Source of the DNA: UBA5499 sp002426275
GTDB lineage: Bacteria; Bacillota; DTU084
DNA: 5,029 nt
Assembly (NCBI GenBank): GCA_937888735.1
Contig: CALASN010000028.1
Span: forward strand, 1 to 5,029
Reading direction: 5' to 3'
Part shown: positions 1 to 5,029 of the stretch, in pieces
Numbering within the stretch: position 1 is the first letter of the stretch
Layout: each line of letters opens with the position of its first letter
The notes under the pieces: generated by a model
Database searches by the model: none
What the model was told of the DNA's origin: nothing
Seen by the model: the letters and a program-made list of their open reading frames with translations, nothing else
Program-made: the position numbers and the translations under genes

Positions 1-55
1 CCGCATGCTAGGTGGTGTAGGAGGGTCGGCGGTTAATAACCGCCCCCTATCCTAA
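1..55 (+). mobile_element. Possible 3' end of a group II intron (domain VI, with the tail of domain V)
   Basis: Positions 28-44 form a perfect hairpin, GGCGGTTA-A-TAACCGCC. It is extended by GGG 23-25 with CCC 45-47, A22 with T48, and TAGG 18-21 with CCTA 51-54. On the 3' side the pairing leaves A49-T50 unpaired. A bulged adenosine about seven bases before the end of such a stem is the hallmark of group II intron domain VI (the branch point), and the surrounding pattern, GGTGGTGT then a GC-rich stem then CCTAT, resembles intron 3' ends I know from Firmicutes. The intron would lie on the + strand with its end near 55; domain V and any reverse transcriptase would be left of the window. The closing bases depart from the usual CTCGAY-type end, so it could be degenerate, or simply an unrelated hairpin. 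This rests on memory of the family and is a moderate-confidence call. Confidence 0.42.
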
Positions 56-67
56 GCAGAATGACAG

Positions 68-97
68 AGAAAAACCGGAGCCTTTAGGCGCCGGTCT
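68..97 (-). terminator. Intrinsic terminator of the chaperone operon
   Basis: Read on the minus strand, ACCGGCGCC (95-87), loop TAAA, then GGCTCCGGT (82-74) forms a nine-position stem with one mismatch. A run of T from position 74 to 70 follows, then CTCT. It starts about five bases after the TAA stop of the last gene, the expected place for a rho-independent terminator ending the four-gene transcript. Confidence 0.88.
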
Positions 98-100
98 TTC

Positions 101-1453
101 TTAACGACCGCAGCATTTCTTATACTTCTTGCCGCTGCCGCAAGGACAAGGATCATTGCGGCCCACCTTGGGCCCCCGCACGATGGGCTCCTGTACGGGA
201 GGTAGGTCTTCATCTTCATCCAGCAGCGGTTCGTCTTTGTCCAGATATTCGCTCAGCAAGTTCAGCATTTGCTTGTCGCTGCGCCGCTTCTTCAGCAAGG
301 ACCTGCGCAAATGCGGCTGCAAGGCCTGCTCGAGAAAGGGAGCTTTGGCAGCGTAAAGGCGAGAATAGGTCGTCTTCACATGCAAAATGGCTTCTCTGAA
401 ACGGGAGAAATTATCCAGGATCAGATATTCTCTTACCAAATCCAACTCGGCCTCTTTCTCCGGGTCTTCCTCAACCAATTCAGCAGGCAGCAGATATTTG
501 GCTAGGGTGACTCCAAACTCTGAATATAAAGCGGAATCCCAGGAAATGGCTACGAGTTCTTCCGCAAATCCGGCTTGTTCCTCGTCGGACAGCGCCTTTA
601 TCTCGGGGCGGGCGCTTGCAATCAAAGCGACTGCCTTGGAGGCGATCAGGGCAGCTTTCTTACTGAAGCCGCGTTGGGCTACGGAACAGGCCAGATGGTT
701 AAGCGCGTTTGCCAGTTTAGCGGCTTGTTCCGTGTCTTGAGCCAGAGCGACTATTAGGTCAAGGTGTTTAGTCAGCGGCAGCATAGGGCTCATACGCGCT
801 TCCATGGATATCAGCTCCATGAGAATCTCCGTCTCATCCCAGCCTCGCTGAGGAGCGTCTTTCAAGGCGGCCAGCAATACGCCCCTGGCGCTTGACAAAT
901 CTCCCGCCGCTATGTGGGTACTCGCGAACTCCAGCCGCAACGAATAATTATCATCGTCCAACTGCAGCGCTTTACCGTAGGCTGCCAGCGCTTTTTTATG
1001 CCAGCCCCGCTCCCGGCACGCGCGGGCATAGGAACTGACAACGGACGAATTGTCCGGAGCAAGTTGCATGGCTTTTTCTAGAGTTTTGACGCTTTTGCCG
1101 GAATTGCCGTTGCGCAGGTAAGCGGTCCCTAAAGAGATTAGGAGCTGTATTTCATCCGGATAATTGTCTACAGCATTCTCAAGGATCTTGAGCGCAGCCT
1201 GTTCTCGACCATTCCGCAAGGCTTGTTCGGCCGCCTGGAAGCAGCGCCTTGCTCCCGCCGCCATTGACTGTTCCCTGTCGTATGCGGCGCGGGTGTTCTC
1301 GTCGCTGAGGGTCTCATAAGCTTCCCGGATCTTCATGAAGGCTTTCGCGTGATCGTCCGGCGGAAACTCCCGGACTTTTTTAAAATAAGCTTTTTTGATC
1401 TCCCGCTGCGTTGCCGTGGGGGAGAGCTCCAATAAATCGTAAAGTGACGCCAT
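101..1453 (-). CDS. J-like domain / TPR / SEC-C zinc-motif protein (degenerate HPD motif)
   Basis: This is the probable co-chaperone of the operon's Hsp70, about 450 residues. Numbered from the Met at 1453, residues 3-62 have the J-domain plan: a YDLLEL start, a basic helix II (EIKKAYFKKVREF), then FMKIREAYETLSD and a YDRE end. The HPD tripeptide is replaced by P31-P32-D33, so the histidine is lost. Four TPR-like 34-residue units follow at about 68-202, with LGTAYLRNG and KALQLDDDN signatures. A less recognisable helical segment and an acidic linker (about 405-423, DEDED) lead to a C-terminal SEC-C motif, GRNDPCPCGSGKKYKKCCGR, with Cys 436, 438, 447 and 448 as likely zinc ligands, as in the SecA tail. 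Start choice: ATGs lie at 1462, 1459 and 1453. The AGGA at 1466-1463 directly abuts the first and sits nine bases from the third, so 1453 is preferred. The AGGA overlaps the TAG stop of the GrpE gene. The domain call is firm; partnership with this Hsp70 is inferred from the operon. Confidence 0.9.
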   Translation of the reverse strand: MASLYDLLELSPTATQREIKKAYFKKVREFPPDDHAKAFMKIREAYETLSDENTRAAYDREQSMAAGARRCFQAAEQALRNGREQAALKILENAVDNYPDEIQLLISLGTAYLRNGNSGKSVKTLEKAMQLAPDNSSVVSSYARACRERGWHKKALAAYGKALQLDDDNYSLRLEFASTHIAAGDLSSARGVLLAALKDAPQRGWDETEILMELISMEARMSPMLPLTKHLDLIVALAQDTEQAAKLANALNHLACSVAQRGFSKKAALIASKAVALIASARPEIKALSDEEQAGFAEELVAISWDSALYSEFGVTLAKYLLPAELVEEDPEKEAELDLVREYLILDNFSRFREAILHVKTTYSRLYAAKAPFLEQALQPHLRRSLLKKRRSDKQMLNLLSEYLDKDEPLLDEDEDLPPVQEPIVRGPKVGRNDPCPCGSGKKYKKCCGR

Positions 1454-1464
1454 TTTCATCATTC

Positions 1465-2064
1465 CTAATCTAAGAAGTCGCCGGACCGGAGCCTTGGGGA
1501 CTCCGGTTGGTGCTTATTTACCACCACTTCCGCCTTGCGGAGCACCTTCTCATGGTAGATGAACCCGCTTTTGATCACGTCCAGCACGGTCCCCTCAGGC
1601 AACGCCAGGTCGGATGCGACACCGACGGCGGCTTGGCTTTGCGGCAGAAACTGTTCTCCTTCGCCTTCAATGCGCACCAGCCCGCAGGAGAGCAGGATTT
1701 GCGCCATGCTTTTCCATTGCATGGCCAGCTGCTTTTGCCAGCTTTGATCCGCGTTTTTCTGCGCGAAGCGATAGAAGATCTCAAAGCAGTCCGAGCTTGC
1801 CACCAGGCTCTCCAGGAGCTTTTCCAGCCGGCTTGACGCTTGGGCGAGCTCTTGGCTTAGGCTCTGCTGCTTTTTGCTTTCAGCCGCCTGCTCTTCCAAC
1901 TGGCAGACGATTTCCTCCAACTGGGAAGTTGTGCTGAACTGTTCCTTGCCAAAGCGTTTAACCTCATGGGCGAACTGGTCAAGGGCGGCGGTGAGCTCGT
2001 TTTGGCCGCTGAAGGCAGGCTGAAGTTTTTGATATTTTTTTAGTTCCTCTTTGATATCTAACAT
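1465..2064 (-). CDS. Divergent GrpE-like nucleotide exchange factor
   Basis: The likely role is to release ADP from the Hsp70 encoded two genes upstream, in the cytoplasm. The protein has 199 residues, close to the usual GrpE length. Residues about 5-85 are charged and Gln-rich with coiled-coil character (SQLEEIVCQLEEQ, ASSRLEKLLES). Residues 115-184 match the GrpE core: a WKSMAQILLSCGLVRI helix, then FLPQSQAAV in place of the typical F-x-P-x-x-H-E-A-V (histidine replaced by Gln144). It then has the beta domain, LPEGTVLDVIKSGF followed by VLRKAEVVVNK, which parallels the classical V-x-x-V-L-Q-x-G-Y / R-x-I-R-x-A-x-V-x-V-x-K pattern. The conserved A-[DE]-F-x-N-x-x-[KR]-R end of the long helix is not recognisable, so this is a divergent paralogue rather than housekeeping GrpE. 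The start codon overlaps the end of the TPR gene by seven bases, and AAAGGAG lies inside that gene just upstream. Confidence 0.85.
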   Translation of the reverse strand: MLDIKEELKKYQKLQPAFSGQNELTAALDQFAHEVKRFGKEQFSTTSQLEEIVCQLEEQAAESKKQQSLSQELAQASSRLEKLLESLVASSDCFEIFYRFAQKNADQSWQKQLAMQWKSMAQILLSCGLVRIEGEGEQFLPQSQAAVGVASDLALPEGTVLDVIKSGFIYHEKVLRKAEVVVNKHQPESPRLRSGDFLD

Positions 2065-2681
2065 TTGGACTCCTTTACGGCTTTTTCACTTAGTCTAGTC
2101 CAGAGCGCAGGCGCTTTCCGTTGGGAGACAGACTTCACGGCGCGCCAGATTTTGGCCCAAATCCTCTCCGGGATTGGGTTAAGTGCGGCCTCTCGAATGT
2201 AATGGAGAGCCCAGGGATTGGTTTTATCCAGACGCAGGGAATTTCCCCAGCTGACGAAGGCCGCGTTTTTTTCTCCAACCGCGAATTGGCACAAACCCAA
2301 CAAATTGGCAAAACGCACGATTTCATAGCTGGGGAAAGACTTTGCCTCCATGATTCTCAGGGCTCGGCGATAGTTGCCGTCCAAGGCATGGCCCAGGGCG
2401 GTGTGGTAATCTGCCAGGACCTGAGACAGAGAGCTCAGACTCGTCAGATACACTTCGGCCGGATTCTCCGGCGTCAGCTCTATGCTGCGCGTCCAGGCTT
2501 CCTTGCACTGCGGGAAATCTCCTAGCCGGTAGCAGCAAAGCCCCAGCAGGTTCCAGCCCTGCCACAGCTGTGGATTTAAGCTGAGGCAGGCGTCCAGTTT
2601 CTCCTTGGCTAGGGACAGCTGATCTGTCAAAGCCAGGTCTAAAGCCTGGTCATAGTAAAAACGAGCCAGTTGGCTTTTCAT
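2058..2681 (-). CDS. Small tetratricopeptide-repeat (TPR) protein
   Basis: This 207-residue helical-repeat protein has no signal peptide or membrane segment. TPR-like units are visible at about residues 8-37 (ending ACLSLNPQ), 42-75 (GWNLLGLCCYRLGDF, then SIELTPEN) and 121-155 (FANLLGLCQFAVGEKNAA, then SLRLDKTN). Between them is a less regular helical region (LADYHTALGHALDGNYRRAL) that may be a further degenerate repeat. The C-terminal 45 residues are basic and Trp-containing (ERIWAKIWRAVKSVSQRK). TPR proteins usually act as adaptors; here the position between the Hsp70 and GrpE genes suggests a client or scaffold adaptor for the chaperone set, which is inference. The ATG shares one base with the Hsp70 TGA (TGATG arrangement), and AGAGG lies seven bases upstream inside the Hsp70 gene, so the two are probably translationally coupled. 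I do not recognise a named family. Confidence 0.85.
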   Translation of the reverse strand: MKSQLARFYYDQALDLALTDQLSLAKEKLDACLSLNPQLWQGWNLLGLCCYRLGDFPQCKEAWTRSIELTPENPAEVYLTSLSSLSQVLADYHTALGHALDGNYRRALRIMEAKSFPSYEIVRFANLLGLCQFAVGEKNAAFVSWGNSLRLDKTNPWALHYIREAALNPIPERIWAKIWRAVKSVSQRKAPALWTRLSEKAVKESKC

Positions 2682-4384
2682 CAGACATCCTCTATTTCGT
2701 AAAGCAGGCTGGTGAGGGCTTCGGCCAGCGCCGCTATTTCTTCCTCGCTGACGCCGCCGGCCGGCAGAACTCGCTTCAGGGTTTCGAGTATTACAGTCAG
2801 CTCTTCCTGCGATTCGGCGCCAGGCGGCAGACGTTTCAGTTTTCGCTCCGCTCTGCGGATTAGAGCCCGGTATTTTGAGGCCAGCGGCGCATTTGCCCAG
2901 GCGTCCGGATCCTGTTGGGCCGCATTGGCGTCGATGGTGATGCCGGCTTTTTTGCCGGTGCTGGCAATGGTTCCTTTCACCTGCAGAATGCCATTGGCAT
3001 CATAGGTAAAACGCACTCTGATGGCTTGTTTTTCGGCCGGCGCCGGCGGAATGCCGCTGAGCGAAAAACTGCCAAGTAAGTTGTTCCGCGAGGCAGGCTG
3101 GCGATCACCTTGATAGACGGTGATGACCACTTCCTCCTGATCGTCGACACAAGTATAAAATTCTCTTTCTTTGGAGACGGGAATTGTGGTATTCCGGGGA
3201 ATGAGCACGTTGAGGAAATCCGGGTATTCAGTCTCTCCGATGCGGGTGACGGTGCTTACCCCCAGGGTATAGGGACAGACGTCGGTGATCAGGATATCTT
3301 CCGTGGGGCGGAGATCTTTGTTGAGGATGGCGGCTTGAATCGCCGCGCCTGTCACCACCGCCAGGTCCGGATCCACTAAGCACTGCGGCTCTTGCTCCAT
3401 AGTCTCGGCCAAGAAGCGCCTCACAAGGGGAGTTCTGGAAGCGCCGCCCACAGGCAAGACGAGCGCTATCTCCCGCTTGTCCAACTTTGCGTCGGCCAAG
3501 GCGAGCTCCAGCGGTTCCTTCGAGCCGGAGACCAGATCCAAGATGGCGGCCTCGAAATCATCCAGGGTCACGGTCTCCTCCAAGGCGATGGGTTCGCCGT
3601 TTTTCATCGCCATGAAGGGCAGCTGCACTGTGTATTCGGTTTGGTCGCTGAGGGCGATCTTGCAGCTTTCCGCGGCGGCTTTGAGCCTTGCCATGGCGTG
3701 GGGGTCGGACTTGAAGCTGAGACCGTGCTTTTTCCGAAAGCGTTCTTGGAGTAAGACCATTAAGCGCTGGTCAAAATCTTTGCCGCCTAGAGCAGTGTTG
3801 CCGCTGGAAGCTCTGACATCCAAGACGCCGTTGAAAAGCTCCAACACAGTCACGTCCAAGGTGCCGCCGCCCAGATCGTAGACCAGAAGGTATGATTCGT
3901 CTTTCATGTGGTTAATGCCATAGGCCAAGGCCGCGGCCGTGGGCTCGTTGATGAGCCGCTCAACCTTTAGTCCCGCCAGTTCCCCCGCCTCGATTGTGGC
4001 CCTGCGCTGCTCGTCTGTGAAATAGGCGGGAACTGTGATCACGGCCCGGTTCACTTTTTCAGCTAAAAATTCCTCGGCGCGATGGCGCAAATATTTGAGA
4101 ATCTCAGCGGAGATGGCCTGGGGAGTGTATTGCCTGTCGCCTAAGCTAACGGCCTGAGTCTTGCCCATCAGCCTTTTAACTTCCATTACGGTTTCATTTG
4201 GCCGCAGCAGCAGCTGATCTCTTGCCTGGTTTCCTACGATGATCTTTCCTTCAGGAGAAAGCCCCACCACAGAAGGGGTGATTATTTCTCCTAAATCGTT
4301 GGGGATCAGCCTGATTTTGCCTTCGTGGTAGATGGCGATCTCCGAAGTTGAAGTGCCCAGGTCTATGCCTAAAATTCGGCTCAT
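2681..4384 (-). CDS. HscC-like Hsp70 family chaperone ATPase
   Basis: This is an ATP-driven cytosolic chaperone of 567 residues, shorter than DnaK (about 610-640) and near E. coli HscC (about 556). The nucleotide-binding domain covers about 3-363: phosphate-1 motif ILGIDLGTSTSEIAI (4-18), catalytic-type Lys70 in EVKRLMG, R143-L-I-N146-E-P-T-A-A-A, phosphate-2 motif DLGGGTLDVTVLE (170-182), T197-A-L-G-G-K-D-F-D, and adenosine motif VLPVGGASRTPLVRRFL (309-325). The interdomain linker is ILITD (364-368), followed by VCPYTLGV, very like the HscC sequence after its linker. A substrate-binding beta domain (about 372-482) contains IPRNTTIPV and VYQGDR. The helical lid (about 490-567) is short, and there is no long acidic C-terminal tail. 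All visible ATPase residues are intact, so it should be active. AGGAGG at 4399-4394 lies nine bases before the ATG. It is first in the operon. HscC-type assignment rests on recalled similarity; the gene symbol is left blank because orthology cannot be tested here. Confidence 0.95.
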   Translation of the reverse strand: MSRILGIDLGTSTSEIAIYHEGKIRLIPNDLGEIITPSVVGLSPEGKIIVGNQARDQLLLRPNETVMEVKRLMGKTQAVSLGDRQYTPQAISAEILKYLRHRAEEFLAEKVNRAVITVPAYFTDEQRRATIEAGELAGLKVERLINEPTAAALAYGINHMKDESYLLVYDLGGGTLDVTVLELFNGVLDVRASSGNTALGGKDFDQRLMVLLQERFRKKHGLSFKSDPHAMARLKAAAESCKIALSDQTEYTVQLPFMAMKNGEPIALEETVTLDDFEAAILDLVSGSKEPLELALADAKLDKREIALVLPVGGASRTPLVRRFLAETMEQEPQCLVDPDLAVVTGAAIQAAILNKDLRPTEDILITDVCPYTLGVSTVTRIGETEYPDFLNVLIPRNTTIPVSKEREFYTCVDDQEEVVITVYQGDRQPASRNNLLGSFSLSGIPPAPAEKQAIRVRFTYDANGILQVKGTIASTGKKAGITIDANAAQQDPDAWANAPLASKYRALIRRAERKLKRLPPGAESQEELTVILETLKRVLPAGGVSEEEIAALAEALTSLLYEIEDV

Positions 4385-4393
4385 AGTATGTAT

Positions 4394-4399
4394 CCTCCT
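4394..4399 (-). promoter_or_regulatory. Strong ribosome binding site of the Hsp70 gene
   Basis: On the minus strand AGGAGG is followed by nine bases (ATACATACT) and the ATG at 4384. This is the canonical spacing and it fixes the Hsp70 start. Confidence 0.9.
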
Positions 4400-4452
4400 A
4401 GACTAAACATCTCTTTTAAATATTCTGCGGTTGGCGGTTAATTCCTTTCACA

Positions 4453-4468
4453 TTTAGCGATTTAGCGA
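4453..4468. repeat. Tandem 8-base direct repeat in the operon leader
   Basis: TTTAGCGA occurs twice head to tail (4453-4460 and 4461-4468). On the minus strand this reads TCGCTAAA twice, and a looser CGTAAAT copy lies just upstream. It sits about 70-85 bases before the Hsp70 start, where an activator or repressor could bind. It could equally be chance in an AT-rich leader. Confidence 0.4.
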
Positions 4469-4535
4469 CTATTTACGCCAAGGAAATCAATTTTTATCAT
4501 TACTAGCCAGTCAAAAGTTCTGACGCGCCACATAG

Positions 4536-4621
4536 AAAAAAAGTAACTCTTTCAAACGATTTTATGCTATCCTTAGGTCATGACTAGTAACCGAAAGGAG
4601 GCTAAATCGCGAAAGAGTTAC
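4536..4621 (-). ncRNA. Candidate small structured RNA or transcription attenuator
   Basis: On the minus strand GTAACTCTTTC (4621-4611) pairs perfectly with GAAAGAGTTAC (4553-4543), and seven T (4542-4536) follow at once, like an intrinsic terminator. Inside this 11-bp stem further nested pairing is possible: CGATTT (4609-4604) with AAATCG (4562-4557), and CCTT (4598-4595) with AAGG (4574-4571). A TGCTAAACT extended -10 ends seven bases before 4621, so a transcript could begin exactly at the stem. The interior carries CCTCCTTTC (4601-4593), identical to the anti-Shine-Dalgarno core of the 16S rRNA 3' end, so the RNA could pair with ribosome binding sites. It could be an independent short RNA or the terminator of a long Hsp70 leader. 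It matches no riboswitch class I know. The structure was read by eye and not folded. Confidence 0.45.
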
Positions 4622-4649
4622 ATACACAGTTTAGCAGATTCTTTCGCGA
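4607..4649. repeat. Inverted repeat TCGCGAAAGA / TCTTTCGCGA
   Basis: Perfect 10-base arms at 4607-4616 and 4640-4649 are separated by 23 bases and bracket the candidate -10 element. The left arm shares GAAAGA with the arm used in the 4543-4621 stem, so in an RNA the two pairings would exclude each other. As DNA, the arms could be operator half-sites around the promoter. Confidence 0.6.
4628..4636 (-). promoter_or_regulatory. Candidate extended -10 promoter element
   Basis: TGCTAAACT on the minus strand fits an extended -10 box (TGnTAAACT; TATAAT consensus with two changes). A 17-base spacer would place TGGTTA (4656-4651) as a poor -35, which extended -10 promoters tolerate. The predicted start is at about 4621, the first base of the candidate small RNA. 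A perfect TTGACA at 4671-4666 lacks a -10 at normal spacing. Confidence 0.35.
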
Positions 4650-4714
4650 ATAACCAGAGACGAATTGTCAAGGACTTTTTCATCAAAATTGCAATTCTTA
4701 GCCAAAACACAGAA

Positions 4715-4759
4715 GAAAAGCCCTGTAATGGTAGTATCCGACCAATTACAGGGCTTTTC
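4715..4759 (-). terminator. Long inverted-repeat terminator, probably of the gene to the right
   Basis: GAAAAGCCCTGTAAT (4715-4729) and ATTACAGGGCTTTTC (4745-4759) are perfect 15-base arms. An alternative pairing adds TGGT/ACCA with a bulged A. Because each arm ends in GCTTTTC, a T-rich tail follows on either strand (CTTCTGTGTTTT on minus, ACTTTGTGCTTTTT on plus). It therefore could stop transcription both ways. It lies 76 bases after the minus-strand stop at 4835, so I assign it mainly to that gene. It would also insulate the chaperone operon. Confidence 0.75.
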
Positions 4760-4834
4760 ACTTTGTGCTTTTTGCGAGAGCTTAATCTCAAGCCAACGAA
4801 ATTTGTTTCAATGCATCTCTTCTTTAAGTCCTTA

Positions 4835-5029
4835 TCATGATATTGATTCTGCGTCTATAATTTTTGTAAGCTCGTCCAATGTAACAATGGGAAAAGCTAC
4901 GGGTTTGTAATATGATTCAAAGACTTTGTTTACAACCATATATGACTGTAATAAGTATATGTCATCAGATAAATCCTAAAATCCCGTCAATTTATACATA
5001 GGTAGCACATAGGAACAGAAAAGAAGAGA
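4835..5029 (-). pseudogene. C-terminal remnant of an unidentified minus-strand gene, with an in-frame amber codon
   Basis: One minus-strand frame enters from the right edge and reads SLLFCSYVLPMYKLTGF. It meets TAG at 4978-4976, then stays open for 46 more codons (DLSDDIYLLQSYMVVNKVF, later PIVTLDELTKIIDAES) to TGA at 4837-4835. The second part has the amphipathic, codon-regular look of real protein and is followed by a terminator at 4759-4715. No ribosome binding site precedes the only internal ATG (4939), so an independent 34-residue gene is unlikely. The simplest reading is the decayed 3' end of a longer gene outside the window. Alternatives are a gene ending at the TAG with chance ORF beyond, or a sequencing error. 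I do not recognise the family. Confidence 0.4.

Larger units (their letters stand above)
4385..4535 (-). promoter_or_regulatory. Leader/promoter region of the chaperone operon
   Basis: This AT-rich stretch lies between the candidate small-RNA terminator and the Hsp70 gene. A good -35-like TTGACT is present at 4514-4509 (minus), but no convincing -10 box lies 16-18 bases on (the hexamer there is near TTGATT). A second weak pair, TTGGCG with CTAAAT, overlaps the tandem repeat at 4453-4468. I therefore cannot fix the transcription start. I find no CIRCE inverted repeat (HrcA) and no CtsR-type GGTCAAA tandem, so classical Firmicutes heat-shock control is not visible. Confidence 0.35.

Noticed and set aside
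129..2525. Numerous + strand and alternative-frame ORFs opposite the operon
   Set aside because: They are antisense or out-of-frame shadows of the four well-supported genes, with low-complexity translations and no matching domain patterns.
4429..4440. Shared TAACCGCC in the Hsp70 leader and in the left-edge hairpin
   Set aside because: Only eight bases match, without surrounding similarity, so chance is the better explanation.
4385..4535. CIRCE or CtsR heat-shock operator before the Hsp70 gene
   Set aside because: I looked for TTAGCACTC-N9-GAGTGCTAA and for tandem GGTCAAA and found neither.
4594..4601. AAAGGAGG on the + strand as a ribosome binding site
   Set aside because: No ATG, GTG or TTG follows at usable spacing. 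It is better explained as the complement of the anti-SD-like CCTCCTTT of the minus-strand RNA candidate.
4543..4621. Miniature transposable element with 11-base terminal inverted repeats
   Set aside because: No target-site duplication flanks it and no other copy is in the window. The run of seven T directly after one arm fits a terminator better.
4580..4840. 86-codon + strand reading frame starting ATGACTAGT
   Set aside because: It runs through the small-RNA stem and both arms of the 4715-4759 terminator. No ribosome binding site sits before its ATG, and its protein has no recognisable pattern.

Overview
The window looks like a chromosomal segment from a Gram-positive-type (Bacillota) bacterium. 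Every minus-strand gene has an AGGAGG-like ribosome binding site, intrinsic hairpin/poly-U terminators are used, and the proteins resemble those of anaerobic Clostridia or Negativicutes. Genus-level placement is not possible from sequence reading alone.

Layout: positions 1-55 carry a strong hairpin that resembles the 3' end (domain VI) of a group II intron on the + strand, truncated by the window edge. A minus-strand terminator (68-97) closes an operon of four tightly packed minus-strand genes covering 101-4384. In transcription order these are an HscC-like Hsp70 (4384-2681), a small TPR protein (2681-2058), a divergent GrpE (2064-1465) and a J-like/TPR/SEC-C protein (about 1453-101). Gene junctions overlap or are only a few bases apart, and each downstream ribosome binding site lies in or across the end of the preceding gene, so translation is probably coupled. 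The remaining 645 bases (4385-5029) are visibly more AT-rich. They contain no complete protein gene that I can support. They do hold the Hsp70 leader, a candidate small structured RNA or attenuator (4536-4621, minus) with its own promoter-like element, a long inverted-repeat terminator (4715-4759) and the interrupted tail of a further minus-strand reading frame (4835-5029).

How the genes work together: the operon encodes all three parts of an Hsp70 machine (ATPase, J-like co-chaperone, GrpE-like exchange factor) plus a TPR protein, apart from any housekeeping dnaK-grpE-dnaJ locus. It is best read as a dedicated chaperone set with an unknown client. The most striking point is that the J-like protein has PPD where the catalytic HPD should be, while the Hsp70 keeps the residues that normally contact HPD. 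The TPR repeats and the C-terminal zinc-binding SEC-C motif suggest recruitment to a particular client or site, but that is inference.
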